Shown here piece after piece: positions 7,848 through 15,981 of a stretch of DNA of 64,000 bases. The position numbers and the translations under genes were made by a program. The notes beneath the pieces were generated by a model. That model was not told the DNA's origin, searched no databases, and was given only the letters and a program-made list of their open reading frames with translations. Where the stretch lies: the NCBI RefSeq assembly GCF_014208105.1, contig NZ_JACHMQ010000001.1:5704001-5768000 (forward strand), written 5' to 3'. Numbering within the stretch: position 1 is the first letter of the stretch; every line of letters starts with the position of its first letter. The DNA comes from Actinomadura coerulea (GTDB lineage: Bacteria; Actinomycetota; Actinomycetes; Streptosporangiales; Streptosporangiaceae).

Positions 7848-8383
7848 CCCGCGCGGCGCTGCGCGGGACCGCCGGTGCCGCGGCGCTCGCGGCCGTCCTG
7901 GCGGCGACCGCGGTCCCGGCGTCGGCGCACACGGCGCTGACGTCGGCGAGCCCCGAGAAGGACTCGACGGTCGCGGCCCCGTCCCGGATCGTCCTGACGT
8001 ACGGCGACCCGGTCCGGCTGCCGCGCGTGGTCGTGACCGACCGGTCGCGGAGGCAGTACCAGGCCGGTCCGGCGCGGGCGGTCGACAACAAGGTCACCCA
8101 GGCCGTCGGCGGCACGCTGCCCGACGGGGAGTACACCGTGGGGTGGCGCGTCGTCGCCTCGGACGGCCATCCGGTCGAGGGCACCTACACGTTCACCGTG
8201 CGGGGCTCGTCCGGGGCCGTCCAGCCCGCCCCCTCGCCGATCCGGAAGACCATCGTCGCCACCGGCGACACCGACGACCGGGGAGGCTCGTCGGGCTGGC
8301 TCTGGATCGGCCTGATCGCCCTGGTCCTCGCGGCGGCGGCGGGCGCCGCCGCCTGGTTCCGCCGCTCGCCCCGCCAGGATTGA
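7844..8383 (+). CDS. CopC-domain copper-binding exported protein
   Basis: 179 residues. The signal peptide ends in VPASA, leaving H29 as the first mature residue (HTALTSASPEKDS). The second half of the CopC Cu(II) site is visible in VASDGHPVEGTYTF, which supplies the Asp and His. A C-terminal membrane helix (WLWIGLIALVLAAAAGAAAW) with a basic tail anchors it with the domain outside. The start overlaps the YcnI-like stop by four bases, so both copper carriers are made together. No CopD permease domain is fused or adjacent; the membrane protein at 6422 may fill that place. Confidence 0.88.
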   Translation: MTRAALRGTAGAAALAAVLAATAVPASAHTALTSASPEKDSTVAAPSRIVLTYGDPVRLPRVVVTDRSRRQYQAGPARAVDNKVTQAVGGTLPDGEYTVGWRVVASDGHPVEGTYTFTVRGSSGAVQPAPSPIRKTIVATGDTDDRGGSSGWLWIGLIALVLAAAAGAAAWFRRSPRQD

Positions 8384-8390
8384 TCGTTTC

Positions 8391-8439
8391 GCTTCCGGTC
8401 GGATGATTACAGGATTACAGTGATAATCCGACCGGAAGC
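8391..8439. promoter_or_regulatory. Large inverted repeat with internal GATTACAG duplication
   Basis: GCTTCCGGTCGGAT (8391-8404) and its exact reverse complement (8426-8439) form a 14-bp stem around a 21-base loop. The loop holds two tandem copies of GATTACAG. It lies seven bases after the CopC-like stop and 14 bases before the ABM-globin start. There is no T-tract, so it may be an operator or a Rho-independent-like barrier. TGATAAT at 8421-8427 resembles a -10 element. Confidence 0.5.
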
Positions 8440-8453
8440 AGCCTGGGGGCCCC

Positions 8454-9221
8454 ATGATCGTCGAGTACATCCGCTACCGCATCGACCCGCAGGACGCGGC
8501 GGACTTCGAGGCCGCCTACGCGCGCGCCTCCGTCCCGCTCGCCGCCGCGCCCGAGTGCGTGGACTACGAGCTGTCCAGGTGCGTCGACGAGCCGTCGTCC
8601 TACATCCTGCGCATCTGCTGGACGTCGGCCGACGACCACATGCGGGGCTTCCGGGGCGGCGAGCACTTCCCCGCGTTCTTCGCCGAGATCAAGCCGTACG
8701 TCCAGCGGATCGAGGAGATGCGCCACTACGAGCGGACGGCGGTGCGCGGCGCCGGCTCGTCCGTCCCGACCATGTACGACTGGACGGGCGGGAGCGCGGC
8801 GCTGGAGCGGCTCACCGAGCACTTCTACACGAACGTCCTCAAGGACGAGCTGCTGCGCCCGCTTTTCGAGCACATGGCCCCGGACCACCCGAAGTGGGTC
8901 GCGGCCTGGCTCGGCGAGGTCTTCCGCGGGCCCGAGCGCTACAGCCGCGAGCGCGGCGGCTACGCCGCCATGGTGCGCCACCACCTCGGCAAGTCCATCA
9001 CCGAGGCGCAGCGCCGCCGCTGGGTCGCGCTCCTCATGGACGCGGCGGACGAGGTCGGCCTCCCGGACGACCCGGAGTTCCGCGCCGCGTTCGCGTCCTA
9101 CATCGAGTGGGGCACGCGCATCGCCCTCGCCAACTCCCAGCCGGACGCGAAGCCGCCCCTCCAGGCCCCCATGCCGCACTGGGGCTGGGGCGTCGCACCG
9201 CCCTACATCCCCGCCGACTAG
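8454..9221 (+). CDS. ABM-domain / truncated hemoglobin fusion protein
   Basis: 255 residues with two domains. Residues about 1-100 (MIVEYIRYRIDPQDAADF onward) are an antibiotic-biosynthesis-monooxygenase-type ferredoxin-fold domain; residues about 105-235 are a group II truncated hemoglobin. In the globin part the proximal His region is MVRHHLGKSI and the family's conserved Trp is present in RRRWVALLM. The heme domain could bind O2, NO or act as a peroxidase, with the ABM domain binding an aromatic or quinone-like partner. The same fusion has been described from Streptomyces avermitilis. The N-terminal fusion partner has no visible linker break. The gene stands alone downstream of a large palindrome. 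Confidence 0.85.
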   Translation: MIVEYIRYRIDPQDAADFEAAYARASVPLAAAPECVDYELSRCVDEPSSYILRICWTSADDHMRGFRGGEHFPAFFAEIKPYVQRIEEMRHYERTAVRGAGSSVPTMYDWTGGSAALERLTEHFYTNVLKDELLRPLFEHMAPDHPKWVAAWLGEVFRGPERYSRERGGYAAMVRHHLGKSITEAQRRRWVALLMDAADEVGLPDDPEFRAAFASYIEWGTRIALANSQPDAKPPLQAPMPHWGWGVAPPYIPAD

Positions 9222-9254
9222 CATCCGGGGCGCCGATACCCGCGCACGGCCTGA

Positions 9255-9437
9255 GAGGTGCTCGGGCGCGGTCACGCCGCCCGCCTGGTACGGGCGCTCG
9301 CGACGCGCGTCACGTCCCGGAACGAACGCCCCTTCCTGCACGTCGCCGCAGCGAACACCCCGGCGATCGCACTCTACGAACGGCTCGGCTTCGAGGTCTG
9401 GAGGCACGTGACCTTCCGCGGCTTCCGGGTCCCCTGA
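9255..9437 (+). pseudogene. Remnant of a GNAT acetyltransferase gene (C-terminal third only)
   Basis: After an in-frame TGA at 9252 the frame reads EVLGRGHAARLVRAL, a typical acetyl-CoA-binding motif A (R/Q-x-x-G-x-A), then HVAAANTPAIALYERLGF and a normal stop at 9435-9437. This is the last 60 residues of a GNAT N-acetyltransferase; the first two thirds are gone and there is no ribosome site. It is best read as a decayed gene. Confidence 0.72.
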
Positions 9438-9488
9438 CCGCCGCCGCCCGTAGTAAGCTCTGCGGCGTTCCTGCGACAGGGGAGGTTG

Positions 9489-9548
9489 ATGAATATGGCC
9501 CGCGCGGCGCTTCATCAGCATGCCCTTGTCCGGGCCGCCCGCGACTGA
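9489..9548 (+). CDS. Putative 19-residue leader peptide upstream of a GNAT gene
   Basis: An ATG at 9489 follows a strong ribosome site (AGGGGAGG) and opens a short frame, MNMARAALHQHALVRAARD, with a TGA at 9546. The stop falls inside the loop of a perfect 8-bp hairpin (9531-9558), and the acetyltransferase gene starts 37 bases later. Ribosome position on this frame could change the hairpin and so control the next gene, as in known translational attenuators. Function is inferred only from layout. Confidence 0.5.
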   Translation: MNMARAALHQHALVRAARD

Positions 9549-9558
9549 GCGCGGCCCG
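9531..9558 (+). promoter_or_regulatory. Hairpin overlapping the leader-peptide stop
   Basis: CGGGCCGC (9531-9538) and GCGGCCCG (9551-9558) form a perfect stem around a 12-base loop that contains the stop codon of the leader peptide. It lies 27 bases before the TTG start of the acetyltransferase and 14 bases before its AGGAG ribosome site. No T-tract follows. Confidence 0.45.
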
Positions 9559-9585
9559 GTCGTCCAGAACGACCAGGAGCCACAC

Positions 9586-10107
9586 TTGCCTTCTTCCGAC
9601 CTGACCACTTCAGGCCTGCCCGACGCGCAGGCGCCGGACGCGGATCTCACCACCGACCGTCTCGTCCTGCGGCCGTGGACGACCGGCGAGATCGCCGCCG
9701 TCCAGTCCGGTGACAGGCTCGCCCACTGGGCGGACGACTTCCCCGCCGAAGGCGACCGGGTCATCGCCGGCTTCATCGCCGAGAACCCGTCCGCGCTCGG
9801 CGAGTACGGCCAGCGCCTGATCATCGAACGCTCCACCGGCCTGGTGGTCGGCGCCGTCGGCCTGTTCTGGCCGCCCGCGGACGGGGCCGTGGAGTTCGGT
9901 TACGGCGTCGTCCCGTCCCGCCGTGGCCGCGCGTACGCCACCGAGGCCGCCCGCGCCATCGCGGCGTTCGCCCTGACCGCGCCCGGCGTGGACAAGGCCG
10001 TCGCGACCGTGGAGCTGTCCAACCCGGCGTCGGTCCGCGTCCTGGAGAAGGCGGGCCTCCGCCTTGTCGGCACGAGCGAGGGCCTCGCCACCTACAGCAC
10101 CGCCTGA
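9586..10107 (+). CDS. GNAT-family N-acetyltransferase (RimJ/RimL-like)
   Basis: 173 residues from a TTG at 9586, chosen because AGGAG lies eight bases upstream; earlier in-frame starts overlap the leader hairpin. The protein begins with a flexible stretch and then TDRLVLRPWTTGE, the usual first strand of RimJ/RimL-type acetyltransferases. Motif A appears as PSRRGRAYATEAARA (acetyl-CoA pyrophosphate loop) and is followed by VELSNPASVRVLEKAGLRLVG. It should transfer acetyl from acetyl-CoA to an amine of a protein or small molecule such as an aminoglycoside; the substrate is unknown. A leader peptide and hairpin precede it and a decayed GNAT copy lies 150 bases upstream. Confidence 0.85.
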   Translation: MPSSDLTTSGLPDAQAPDADLTTDRLVLRPWTTGEIAAVQSGDRLAHWADDFPAEGDRVIAGFIAENPSALGEYGQRLIIERSTGLVVGAVGLFWPPADGAVEFGYGVVPSRRGRAYATEAARAIAAFALTAPGVDKAVATVELSNPASVRVLEKAGLRLVGTSEGLATYSTA

Positions 10108-10120
10108 CCGCGGTGCCGAG

Positions 10121-10154
10121 CGTGCCGCCCTTCCCTCACGGGAGGGGCGGCACG
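10121..10154. terminator. Bidirectional terminator hairpin between convergent genes
   Basis: CGTGCCGCCCTTCCC (10121-10135) pairs with GGGAGGGGCGGCACG (10140-10154), a 15-bp stem with one G-U pair and a TCAC loop. It sits in the 63-base gap between the converging acetyltransferase and AhpD-like genes. Confidence 0.75.
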
Positions 10155-10170
10155 TCCGTGTCCCGGGCGG

Positions 10171-10641
10171 TCAGCCGAACTGGCCGGGGACGTAGGAGCC
10201 GGCGGGCTGCCGGGTGATGACGTTCAGCCGGTTCCAGGTGTTGATGAGGGCGATGAGCGACACCAGGGTCGCGAGCTCCTCCTCGTCGTAGTGCTTGGCG
10301 GCGTTCTCCCAGACCTCGTCGGAGACGCCGGCGCCGTCGGCGAGGCGGGTGCCCTGCTCGGCCAGCTCCAGGGCGGCGCGCTCGGCGTCGGTGAAGACGG
10401 TGGCCTCACGCCAGGCCGCGACCAGGTTGAGGCGCACCGACGTCTCGCCCTCGTGGGCGAGGTCCTTGCTGTGCATGTCGACGCAGAATCCGCAGCCGTT
10501 GATCTGGCTGGCGCGCAGCTCCACCAGGTGCAGCGTCGTGGAGGGCACCGTCGAGCCCGAGACGACCTTGGCCGCCGAAAGCAGGTGCTTCATGAACTTC
10601 CCGCCGGAGGCGGTGCCGTAGTAGTTGAAACGGGGGTCCAT
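10171..10641 (-). CDS. Carboxymuconolactone decarboxylase / AhpD-like alkylhydroperoxidase protein
   Basis: 156 residues, all-helical AhpD-type fold. The redox pair and proton donor are visible in NGCGFCVDMH (C-x-x-C-x-x-x-H), so it probably works as a thiol peroxidase or thiol-disulfide partner rather than a decarboxylase. The N-terminus MDPRFNYYGTASGGKFM and the helix EVWENAAKHYDEEELATLV are typical of the single-domain subfamily. It is transcribed away from the TetR gene at 10780, with 138 bases between the two starts, so that regulator is a candidate controller. The ATG at 10641 is preceded by AAGGAGA. Confidence 0.88.
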   Translation of the reverse strand: MDPRFNYYGTASGGKFMKHLLSAAKVVSGSTVPSTTLHLVELRASQINGCGFCVDMHSKDLAHEGETSVRLNLVAAWREATVFTDAERAALELAEQGTRLADGAGVSDEVWENAAKHYDEEELATLVSLIALINTWNRLNVITRQPAGSYVPGQFG

Positions 10642-10779
10642 GGCGGTCTCCTTGCCGTGTGGAGGGTTACGTCAGGTAGACGGGGCGGTCCCCTGAGGTG
10701 TGACAGCCTCCCGGGAGTGACTCCGCTCACCTCGGCGGTCCGGGCGGGCGGCGGGCGCGCGGCTGGGAACATGGGGGGC

Positions 10780-11394
10780 ATGGCGAGGGCGATCGAGGAG
10801 CCGCGGAACGCGCGGAGCAGGCGTTCCCGGACGGCGCTGCTGCGGGCCGCGCGCGAGCTCGTCGAGGAGCACGGGATGGCGGCGACGACGATGGCGGCCG
10901 TCGCCGAGCGCGCCGGGGTGTCGCGGCGGGCCGTCTACCTGCACTTCGCTTCGCGGGCCGACCTGATCAGCGAGCTGTTCGACCACGTCAACGAGGTCGA
11001 GGACCTGCGGGGGCGGTTCGCCGCCGTCGGCGAGGCGCCCGACGCGGTGACCGCGCTGGAGATGTTCGCGCGCCGGCACGCCGACTTCATGTCGCGCGTC
11101 CTCGCGGTCGCGCGGGCGGTGGAGCGGGAGGCGGGCAGCGACCCGGACGCGGCGCGGCACTGGGAGGCCGCCATGCGCCGGCGGTACGAGACCAACCACG
11201 CGCTGATCCTGCGGCTGGACGAGGAGGGCGTGCTCGCCCCGGGCTGGACGGTCGACACCGCCACCGACATGCTCCTCGCGCTGATCGCCAACGAGGTGAG
11301 CGGGACGCTGCTCGACGACCGCGGCTGGAGCCCCGGCCAAATCGGCGACCACATGGCGCTGTTGCTGCGCTCAACCTTCGTAACGGGCGGGTAA
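10780..11394 (+). CDS. TetR-family transcriptional regulator
   Basis: 204 residues. The N-terminal helix-turn-helix is clear: RTALLRAARELVEEHG, then TTMAAVAERAGVSRRAVYLHFASRADL, the classic TetR DNA-binding pattern. The C-terminal half is an Ala/Glu-rich ligand-binding domain. Two ATGs are possible (10771 and 10780); 10780 has GGGGGG just upstream. It lies between a divergent AhpD-like gene and a downstream acyl-CoA synthetase operon that starts 98 bases after its stop, so it may control either or both. No operator was recognised in the intergenic region. Confidence 0.88.
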   Translation: MARAIEEPRNARSRRSRTALLRAARELVEEHGMAATTMAAVAERAGVSRRAVYLHFASRADLISELFDHVNEVEDLRGRFAAVGEAPDAVTALEMFARRHADFMSRVLAVARAVEREAGSDPDAARHWEAAMRRRYETNHALILRLDEEGVLAPGWTVDTATDMLLALIANEVSGTLLDDRGWSPGQIGDHMALLLRSTFVTGG

Positions 11395-11492
11395 GACCAC
11401 CCCACTACCCCCGTTCGGGGGTGGCGTGGGTCACCCGGATGGCAAACCATCCTTCTGACCGGGGTGTCCGTGCTGCTACGAGGGAGAAGACC

Positions 11493-13175
11493 ATGCCCGC
11501 AGTCGAGTTCCGCGCGGCGCGCGACTTCCTGCTCGCGCATCGCGACGACTACGCGACGGCGTACGAGAAGTTCCGCTGGCCGGTGCTGACCGGATTCAAC
11601 TGGGCGCTGGACTGGTTCGACAAGATCGCCGAAGGGAACGACGCGCCCGCGCTGTGGATCGTCGAGGAGGACGGCTCCGAGGCCAGGTACTCGTTCTCGC
11701 AGATGGCGCGGCGGTCGAACCAGGTCGCGAACATGCTGCGCGGGGCGGGGGTGCGGCGCGGCGACCGGATCATCCTGATGCTCGGCAACCAGGTGGAGCT
11801 GTGGGAGACCGTGCTCGCGGCGATGAAGCTCGGCGCGATCATGATCCCGTGCACGCCGCTGCTCGGCACGGCCGACCTCCAGGACCGGCTGACGCGCGGG
11901 AAGGCCCGGCACGTGGTGACCGCCTCGTCCGAGGCCGGGAAGTTCGACGGCGTCGAGGGCGAGTTCACGAGGATCGCCGTGGGCGAGCCGGTGGAGGGCT
12001 GGCTGCGGTACGCCGACGCCTACGAGGAGGGCGAGTCCTTCACCCCCTACGGGCTGACGATGTCGCGGGACACGCTGCTGCTCTACTTCACGTCCGGGAC
12101 GACGGCCAAGCCGAAGCTGGTCGAGCACACCCACGCGTCCTACCCGGCCGGGCACCTGTCGACGATGTACTGGATCGGGCTGCGGCCGGGCGACGTCCAC
12201 CTGAACATCTCGTCGCCCGGGTGGGCGAAGCACGCGTGGAGCAACATCTTCGCGCCGTGGGACGCCGAGGCGTGCGTGTTCATCTTCAACTACACCCGGT
12301 TCGACCCCGACCGGCTCGTCGACACCCTCGAACGCTGCGGAGTGACGAGCTTCTGCGCCCCGCCGACCGTGTGGCGGATGCTGATCCAGTCCGACCTCGG
12401 ACGGCTCGGCAGACCGCCGCGCGAGGTCGTCGCGGCCGGGGAGCCGCTGAACCCCGAGGTGATCGAGCGGGTGAAGCAGGCATGGGGCCGCACGATCCGG
12501 GACGGCTTCGGGCAGACGGAGACGACCGTCCAGATCGCCAACACGCCCGGCCAGCCGGTCAGGCCCGGCTCGATGGGGCGTCCCGTGCCCGGCTACAAGG
12601 TGGTGCTGATCGACCCGCTGACCGGGGAGCCGGGCGAGGAGGGCGAGATCTGCCTCGACCTGGAGGACCGCCCGCTCGGGCTGATGACCGGCTACCACGG
12701 CGACGACGAGCGCACCGAGGAGGCGATGGCCGGCGGCTACTACCACACCGGTGACATCGGCTCCCGCGACGAGGACGGGTACATCACCTACGTCGGGCGC
12801 GCCGACGACGTGTTCAAGGCGTCCGACTACAAGATCTCCCCGTTCGAGCTGGAGAGCGTGCTGATCGAGCACGAGGCCGTGGCGGAGGCCGCGGTCGTCC
12901 CGTCGCCCGACCCGGTGCGGCTGGCCGTCCCGAAGGCCTACGTCACGCTGGCGAGCGGCTGGGCGCCGGACGCCGAGACCGCCAAGGCGATCTTCGCGCA
13001 CTGCCGGGAGCAGCTGTCGCCCTACAAGCGGGTCCGGCTGCTGGAGTTCGCCGAGCTGCCGAAGACGATCTCCGGCAAGATCCGCCGGGTCGAGCTGCGG
13101 GCCAGCGAGATCGACAAGCATCCCGGGCAGGACGACCGGCCGGCGGGCGAGTTCAGGGAAGAGGACCTGCGATGA
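11493..13175 (+). CDS. Acyl-CoA synthetase, AMP-binding (medium-chain/AcsA-like)
   Basis: 560 residues. It activates a carboxylic acid to acyl-AMP and then to acyl-CoA. Motifs in order: nucleotide loop YFTSGTTAKPKLVEH (about 210), GFGQTETT (about 345), the hinge region TGDIGSRDEDGYITYVGR and the C-terminal lysine region KTISGKIRRVELR. The sequence ITYVGRADDVFKASDYKISP places it with the acetyl/medium-chain (ACSM-like) branch rather than with long-chain FadD enzymes. The ATG at 11493 follows AGGGAG. The stop overlaps the next ligase start by ATGA, so two different synthetases are co-translated. Aromatic or short-to-medium acids are likely substrates; this is not resolved. Confidence 0.9.
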   Translation: MPAVEFRAARDFLLAHRDDYATAYEKFRWPVLTGFNWALDWFDKIAEGNDAPALWIVEEDGSEARYSFSQMARRSNQVANMLRGAGVRRGDRIILMLGNQVELWETVLAAMKLGAIMIPCTPLLGTADLQDRLTRGKARHVVTASSEAGKFDGVEGEFTRIAVGEPVEGWLRYADAYEEGESFTPYGLTMSRDTLLLYFTSGTTAKPKLVEHTHASYPAGHLSTMYWIGLRPGDVHLNISSPGWAKHAWSNIFAPWDAEACVFIFNYTRFDPDRLVDTLERCGVTSFCAPPTVWRMLIQSDLGRLGRPPREVVAAGEPLNPEVIERVKQAWGRTIRDGFGQTETTVQIANTPGQPVRPGSMGRPVPGYKVVLIDPLTGEPGEEGEICLDLEDRPLGLMTGYHGDDERTEEAMAGGYYHTGDIGSRDEDGYITYVGRADDVFKASDYKISPFELESVLIEHEAVAEAAVVPSPDPVRLAVPKAYVTLASGWAPDAETAKAIFAHCREQLSPYKRVRLLEFAELPKTISGKIRRVELRASEIDKHPGQDDRPAGEFREEDLR

Positions 13176-14812
13176 ACCTGTCCTACGCGTCGGGCGTCTC
13201 GGCCACGCCGCTGCTCGGCGACACGATCGGCGCGAACCTCGACAGGACGGTCGCGGCGCACGCGGAGCGCGACGCGCTCGTCGAGCGGGCGTCCGGCCGC
13301 CGCTGGACCTACGAGCGGTTCTCCGACGACGTGGAGGCGGTCGCGCTCGGCCTGCGCGACCTCGGCGTCGTCAAGGGCGACCGGGTGGGCATCTGGGCGC
13401 CGAACTGCGCCGAATGGATGCTCGTCCAGTACGCGACGGCCAAGCTCGGGGCGGTCCTCGTCAACATCAACCCCGCCTACCGGGTGCACGAGCTGGAGTT
13501 CGTCCTCAACCAGGCCGGGATCCGGACGCTGATCGCGGCGCCGGTGTTCAGGTCGTCCGACTACGCGGCGATGATCGAGCAGGTCAGGCCCCGGTGCGCC
13601 GCCCTGCGCGACGTCGTGCTGATCGGGACGCCCGGGTGGGACGAGCTGATGGAGGCCGGCCGCACCGGCGAACCGGGCGTCCTCGACGAGATCGGGCGGA
13701 TGCTCACCGCCGACGACCCGATCAACATCCAGTACACGTCCGGGACGACGGGCTTCCCCAAGGGCGCGACGCTGTCGCACCACAACATCCTGAACAACGG
13801 CTACTTCGTCGGCGAGCTGTGCGGCTACGACGAGGAGGACCGCGTCTGCGTGCCGGTGCCCTTCTACCACTGCTTCGGCATGGTCATGGGCAACCTGGCG
13901 GCGACGAGCCACGGCGCGTGCGTCGTGATCCCCGCGCCGGCGTTCGACCCGAAGGCGACGCTGGAGGCGGTCGCGGCGGAGCGCTGCACCTCGCTGTACG
14001 GGGTGCCGACGATGTTCATCGCCGTCCTGAACGAGCCGTCGCTCGCCGGGCTCGACCTGTCCTGCCTCCGCACCGGGATCATGGCGGGGTCGCCGTGCCC
14101 GGTCGAGGTGATGAGGCAGGTCATCGAGCGGCTCGGGATGAGCGAGGTCGCGATCTGCTACGGCATGACCGAGACGTCGCCGGTGTCCACGCAGACCCGC
14201 GCGGGCGACTCGCTGGAGCGGCGCGTGTCCACGGTCGGGACCGTCCTGCCGCACCTGGAGGTCAAGGTGGTCGATCCGGAGACGGGCGTGACCGTCCCGC
14301 GCGGCGTCCCCGGCGAGTTCTGCACGCGCGGCTACTCGGTGATGCTCGGCTACTGGAACGAGCCGGACAGGACGGCCGAGGCCGTCGACACGGCCCGCTG
14401 GATGCACACCGGCGACCTCGCGGTGATGGACGAGGAGGGCTACGTCAACATCACCGGCCGCATCAAGGACATGGTGATCCGCGGTGGGGAGAACATCTAC
14501 CCGCGCGAGATCGAGGAGTTCCTCTACACCCATCCGGACATCGTCGACGCGCAGGTCATCGGGGTCCCGGACGAGAAGTACGGCGAGGAGCTGATGGCCT
14601 GGGTGCGGCTGCGCGAGGGCGTGCCGGGCCTGACCGCCGGGGAGCTGCGCGCGTTCTGCGAGGGCAGGCTCGCCCACTACAAGATCCCCCGCTACGTGCA
14701 CGTGGTGGAGGAGTTCCCGATGACGGTCACCGGCAAGATCCGCAAGGTGCAGATGCGCGCCGAGGCCGTGGACATCCTCGGCCTGGAGGACCCCGCCTCG
14801 CGGCACGCGTAG
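13172..14812 (+). CDS. Acyl-CoA synthetase of the FadD35/ACSF2 type
   Basis: 546 residues. Adenylate-forming enzyme with IQYTSGTTGFPKGATLSH (nucleotide loop), CYGMTETSPVS, the TGDLAVMDEEGYVNITGR core and C-terminal VTGKIRKVQMR. VIRGGENIYPREIEEFLY is the family's hinge signature. It resembles medium/long-chain ligases of the FadD35 group. It starts inside the stop of the preceding synthetase (ATGA), so both enzymes are made in equal amounts from one message, and a GAF-LuxR regulator follows 76 bases later. The pair could channel two acids or have divided chain-length ranges. Confidence 0.9.
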   Translation: MNLSYASGVSATPLLGDTIGANLDRTVAAHAERDALVERASGRRWTYERFSDDVEAVALGLRDLGVVKGDRVGIWAPNCAEWMLVQYATAKLGAVLVNINPAYRVHELEFVLNQAGIRTLIAAPVFRSSDYAAMIEQVRPRCAALRDVVLIGTPGWDELMEAGRTGEPGVLDEIGRMLTADDPINIQYTSGTTGFPKGATLSHHNILNNGYFVGELCGYDEEDRVCVPVPFYHCFGMVMGNLAATSHGACVVIPAPAFDPKATLEAVAAERCTSLYGVPTMFIAVLNEPSLAGLDLSCLRTGIMAGSPCPVEVMRQVIERLGMSEVAICYGMTETSPVSTQTRAGDSLERRVSTVGTVLPHLEVKVVDPETGVTVPRGVPGEFCTRGYSVMLGYWNEPDRTAEAVDTARWMHTGDLAVMDEEGYVNITGRIKDMVIRGGENIYPREIEEFLYTHPDIVDAQVIGVPDEKYGEELMAWVRLREGVPGLTAGELRAFCEGRLAHYKIPRYVHVVEEFPMTVTGKIRKVQMRAEAVDILGLEDPASRHA

Positions 14813-14888
14813 GCCCGCGCCGCCGCATGACCAGGTTCGCCCGTCCCGCCACTTTCGAGGCGGGGGTCGCGCAGGGCATCCTCGGAGC

Positions 14889-15710
14889 ATGGGCGATGAC
14901 GTGGGGGCCGTCCGGTCGGCGGTGCTGACGCTGCAGCGCACGACCGGCCTGCCCATGGTGTTCGGGGGCGCCCTCAGCGGCCAGGACCGGCTGGTGATCA
15001 CCGAGCTGGTCGGCAACACGACCGACTCGCTGAACGGCCTCGTCGTGCGCCAGGGCAACGGGCTCGGCGGCAAGGCGATGGCCATGGGACGGCCCGCGTG
15101 GGTCAGCAACTACCCGTGCTCGGCGTCGATCAGCCACGACTACGACAAGCCCGTCGGGCGCGAGGGGCTGCTGTCGATCGTCGCGGTCCCGATCGTGGTG
15201 CGGCGGCGCGTCCGCGGCGTCCTCTACGGCGCGCTGAGGGAGCCGCTGTCGCTCGCCGACCGCGTCGTGGGCGCGGCCGTGGAGGCGGCCCGCGACCTCG
15301 AACAGGACCTCGCCGTCCAGGACCGCGCCGACGAGGCGCTGGCGCGGACGCCGCCCGCCATGTCGGCGGCGCGCTGGGAGGAGGTCCGGGCCGTGCACGC
15401 GGAGCTGCGCGCCCTGGCCGAGCAGGTCCGCGACCTGCCGACCCGCGACCGCCTGCGGGAGGCGTCGCTGCGCCTCGCGGCGGCCGGGCTGGACGAGCCG
15501 GCCGGGTCGCCGCGCCCCGTCCTGTCGCCCCGCGAGCTGGACGTCCTGGCGTACGTCGCGATCGGCTGCACCAACGCCGAGGCCGCCGAGCGCCTCGGCC
15601 TGCTGCCGGAGACGGTGAAGAGCTACCTGCGGTCGGCGATGCGCAAGCTCGACAGTCACACCCGGCTGGAGGCCGTGACCTCCGCCCGCCGCGCCGGCCT
15701 GCTCCCCTGA
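14889..15710 (+). CDS. GAF-domain LuxR-family transcriptional regulator
   Basis: 273 residues. The N-terminal 170 residues look like a small GAF sensor (LPMVFGGALSGQ, VGREGLLSIVAVPIVVRRRVRGVLYGA). The C-terminal LuxR helix-turn-helix is LSPRELDVLAYVAIGCTNAEAAERLGL followed by PETVKSYLRSAMRKLD. There is no phosphoacceptor domain, so the signal is probably a ligand, perhaps an acyl-CoA or the free acid made or used by the two upstream synthetases. Regulators of this layout often sit beside FadD-like genes in actinomycetes. The ATG at 14889 has only a weak ribosome site (GGAGC). Confidence 0.83.
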   Translation: MGDDVGAVRSAVLTLQRTTGLPMVFGGALSGQDRLVITELVGNTTDSLNGLVVRQGNGLGGKAMAMGRPAWVSNYPCSASISHDYDKPVGREGLLSIVAVPIVVRRRVRGVLYGALREPLSLADRVVGAAVEAARDLEQDLAVQDRADEALARTPPAMSAARWEEVRAVHAELRALAEQVRDLPTRDRLREASLRLAAAGLDEPAGSPRPVLSPRELDVLAYVAIGCTNAEAAERLGLLPETVKSYLRSAMRKLDSHTRLEAVTSARRAGLLP

Positions 15711-15981
15711 CCCTCGCGCCGCGCCGCGCCGGTGAAGTAAAGCTGGATGCCCGAGAGGACCTGCGGGACCATCAGCGCCCCGGCCGCCGCCCTCGGGTTG
15801 CGGTGGGGCGGGCCGGCGGGGGCCTTCACGGGCCGGTGAACACCGCGGGCGGGGCGAGGACCGTTCGCGACGCCGGCAGTGGCCCGACCTGCGGCGCTGC
15901 GCCCAGGCCCGAAATCGGACCACTCAGGTGAGCCGATTGTGATCCCATAGCGGCCTCCTACCCGCCCAAAACCCCGATAGC

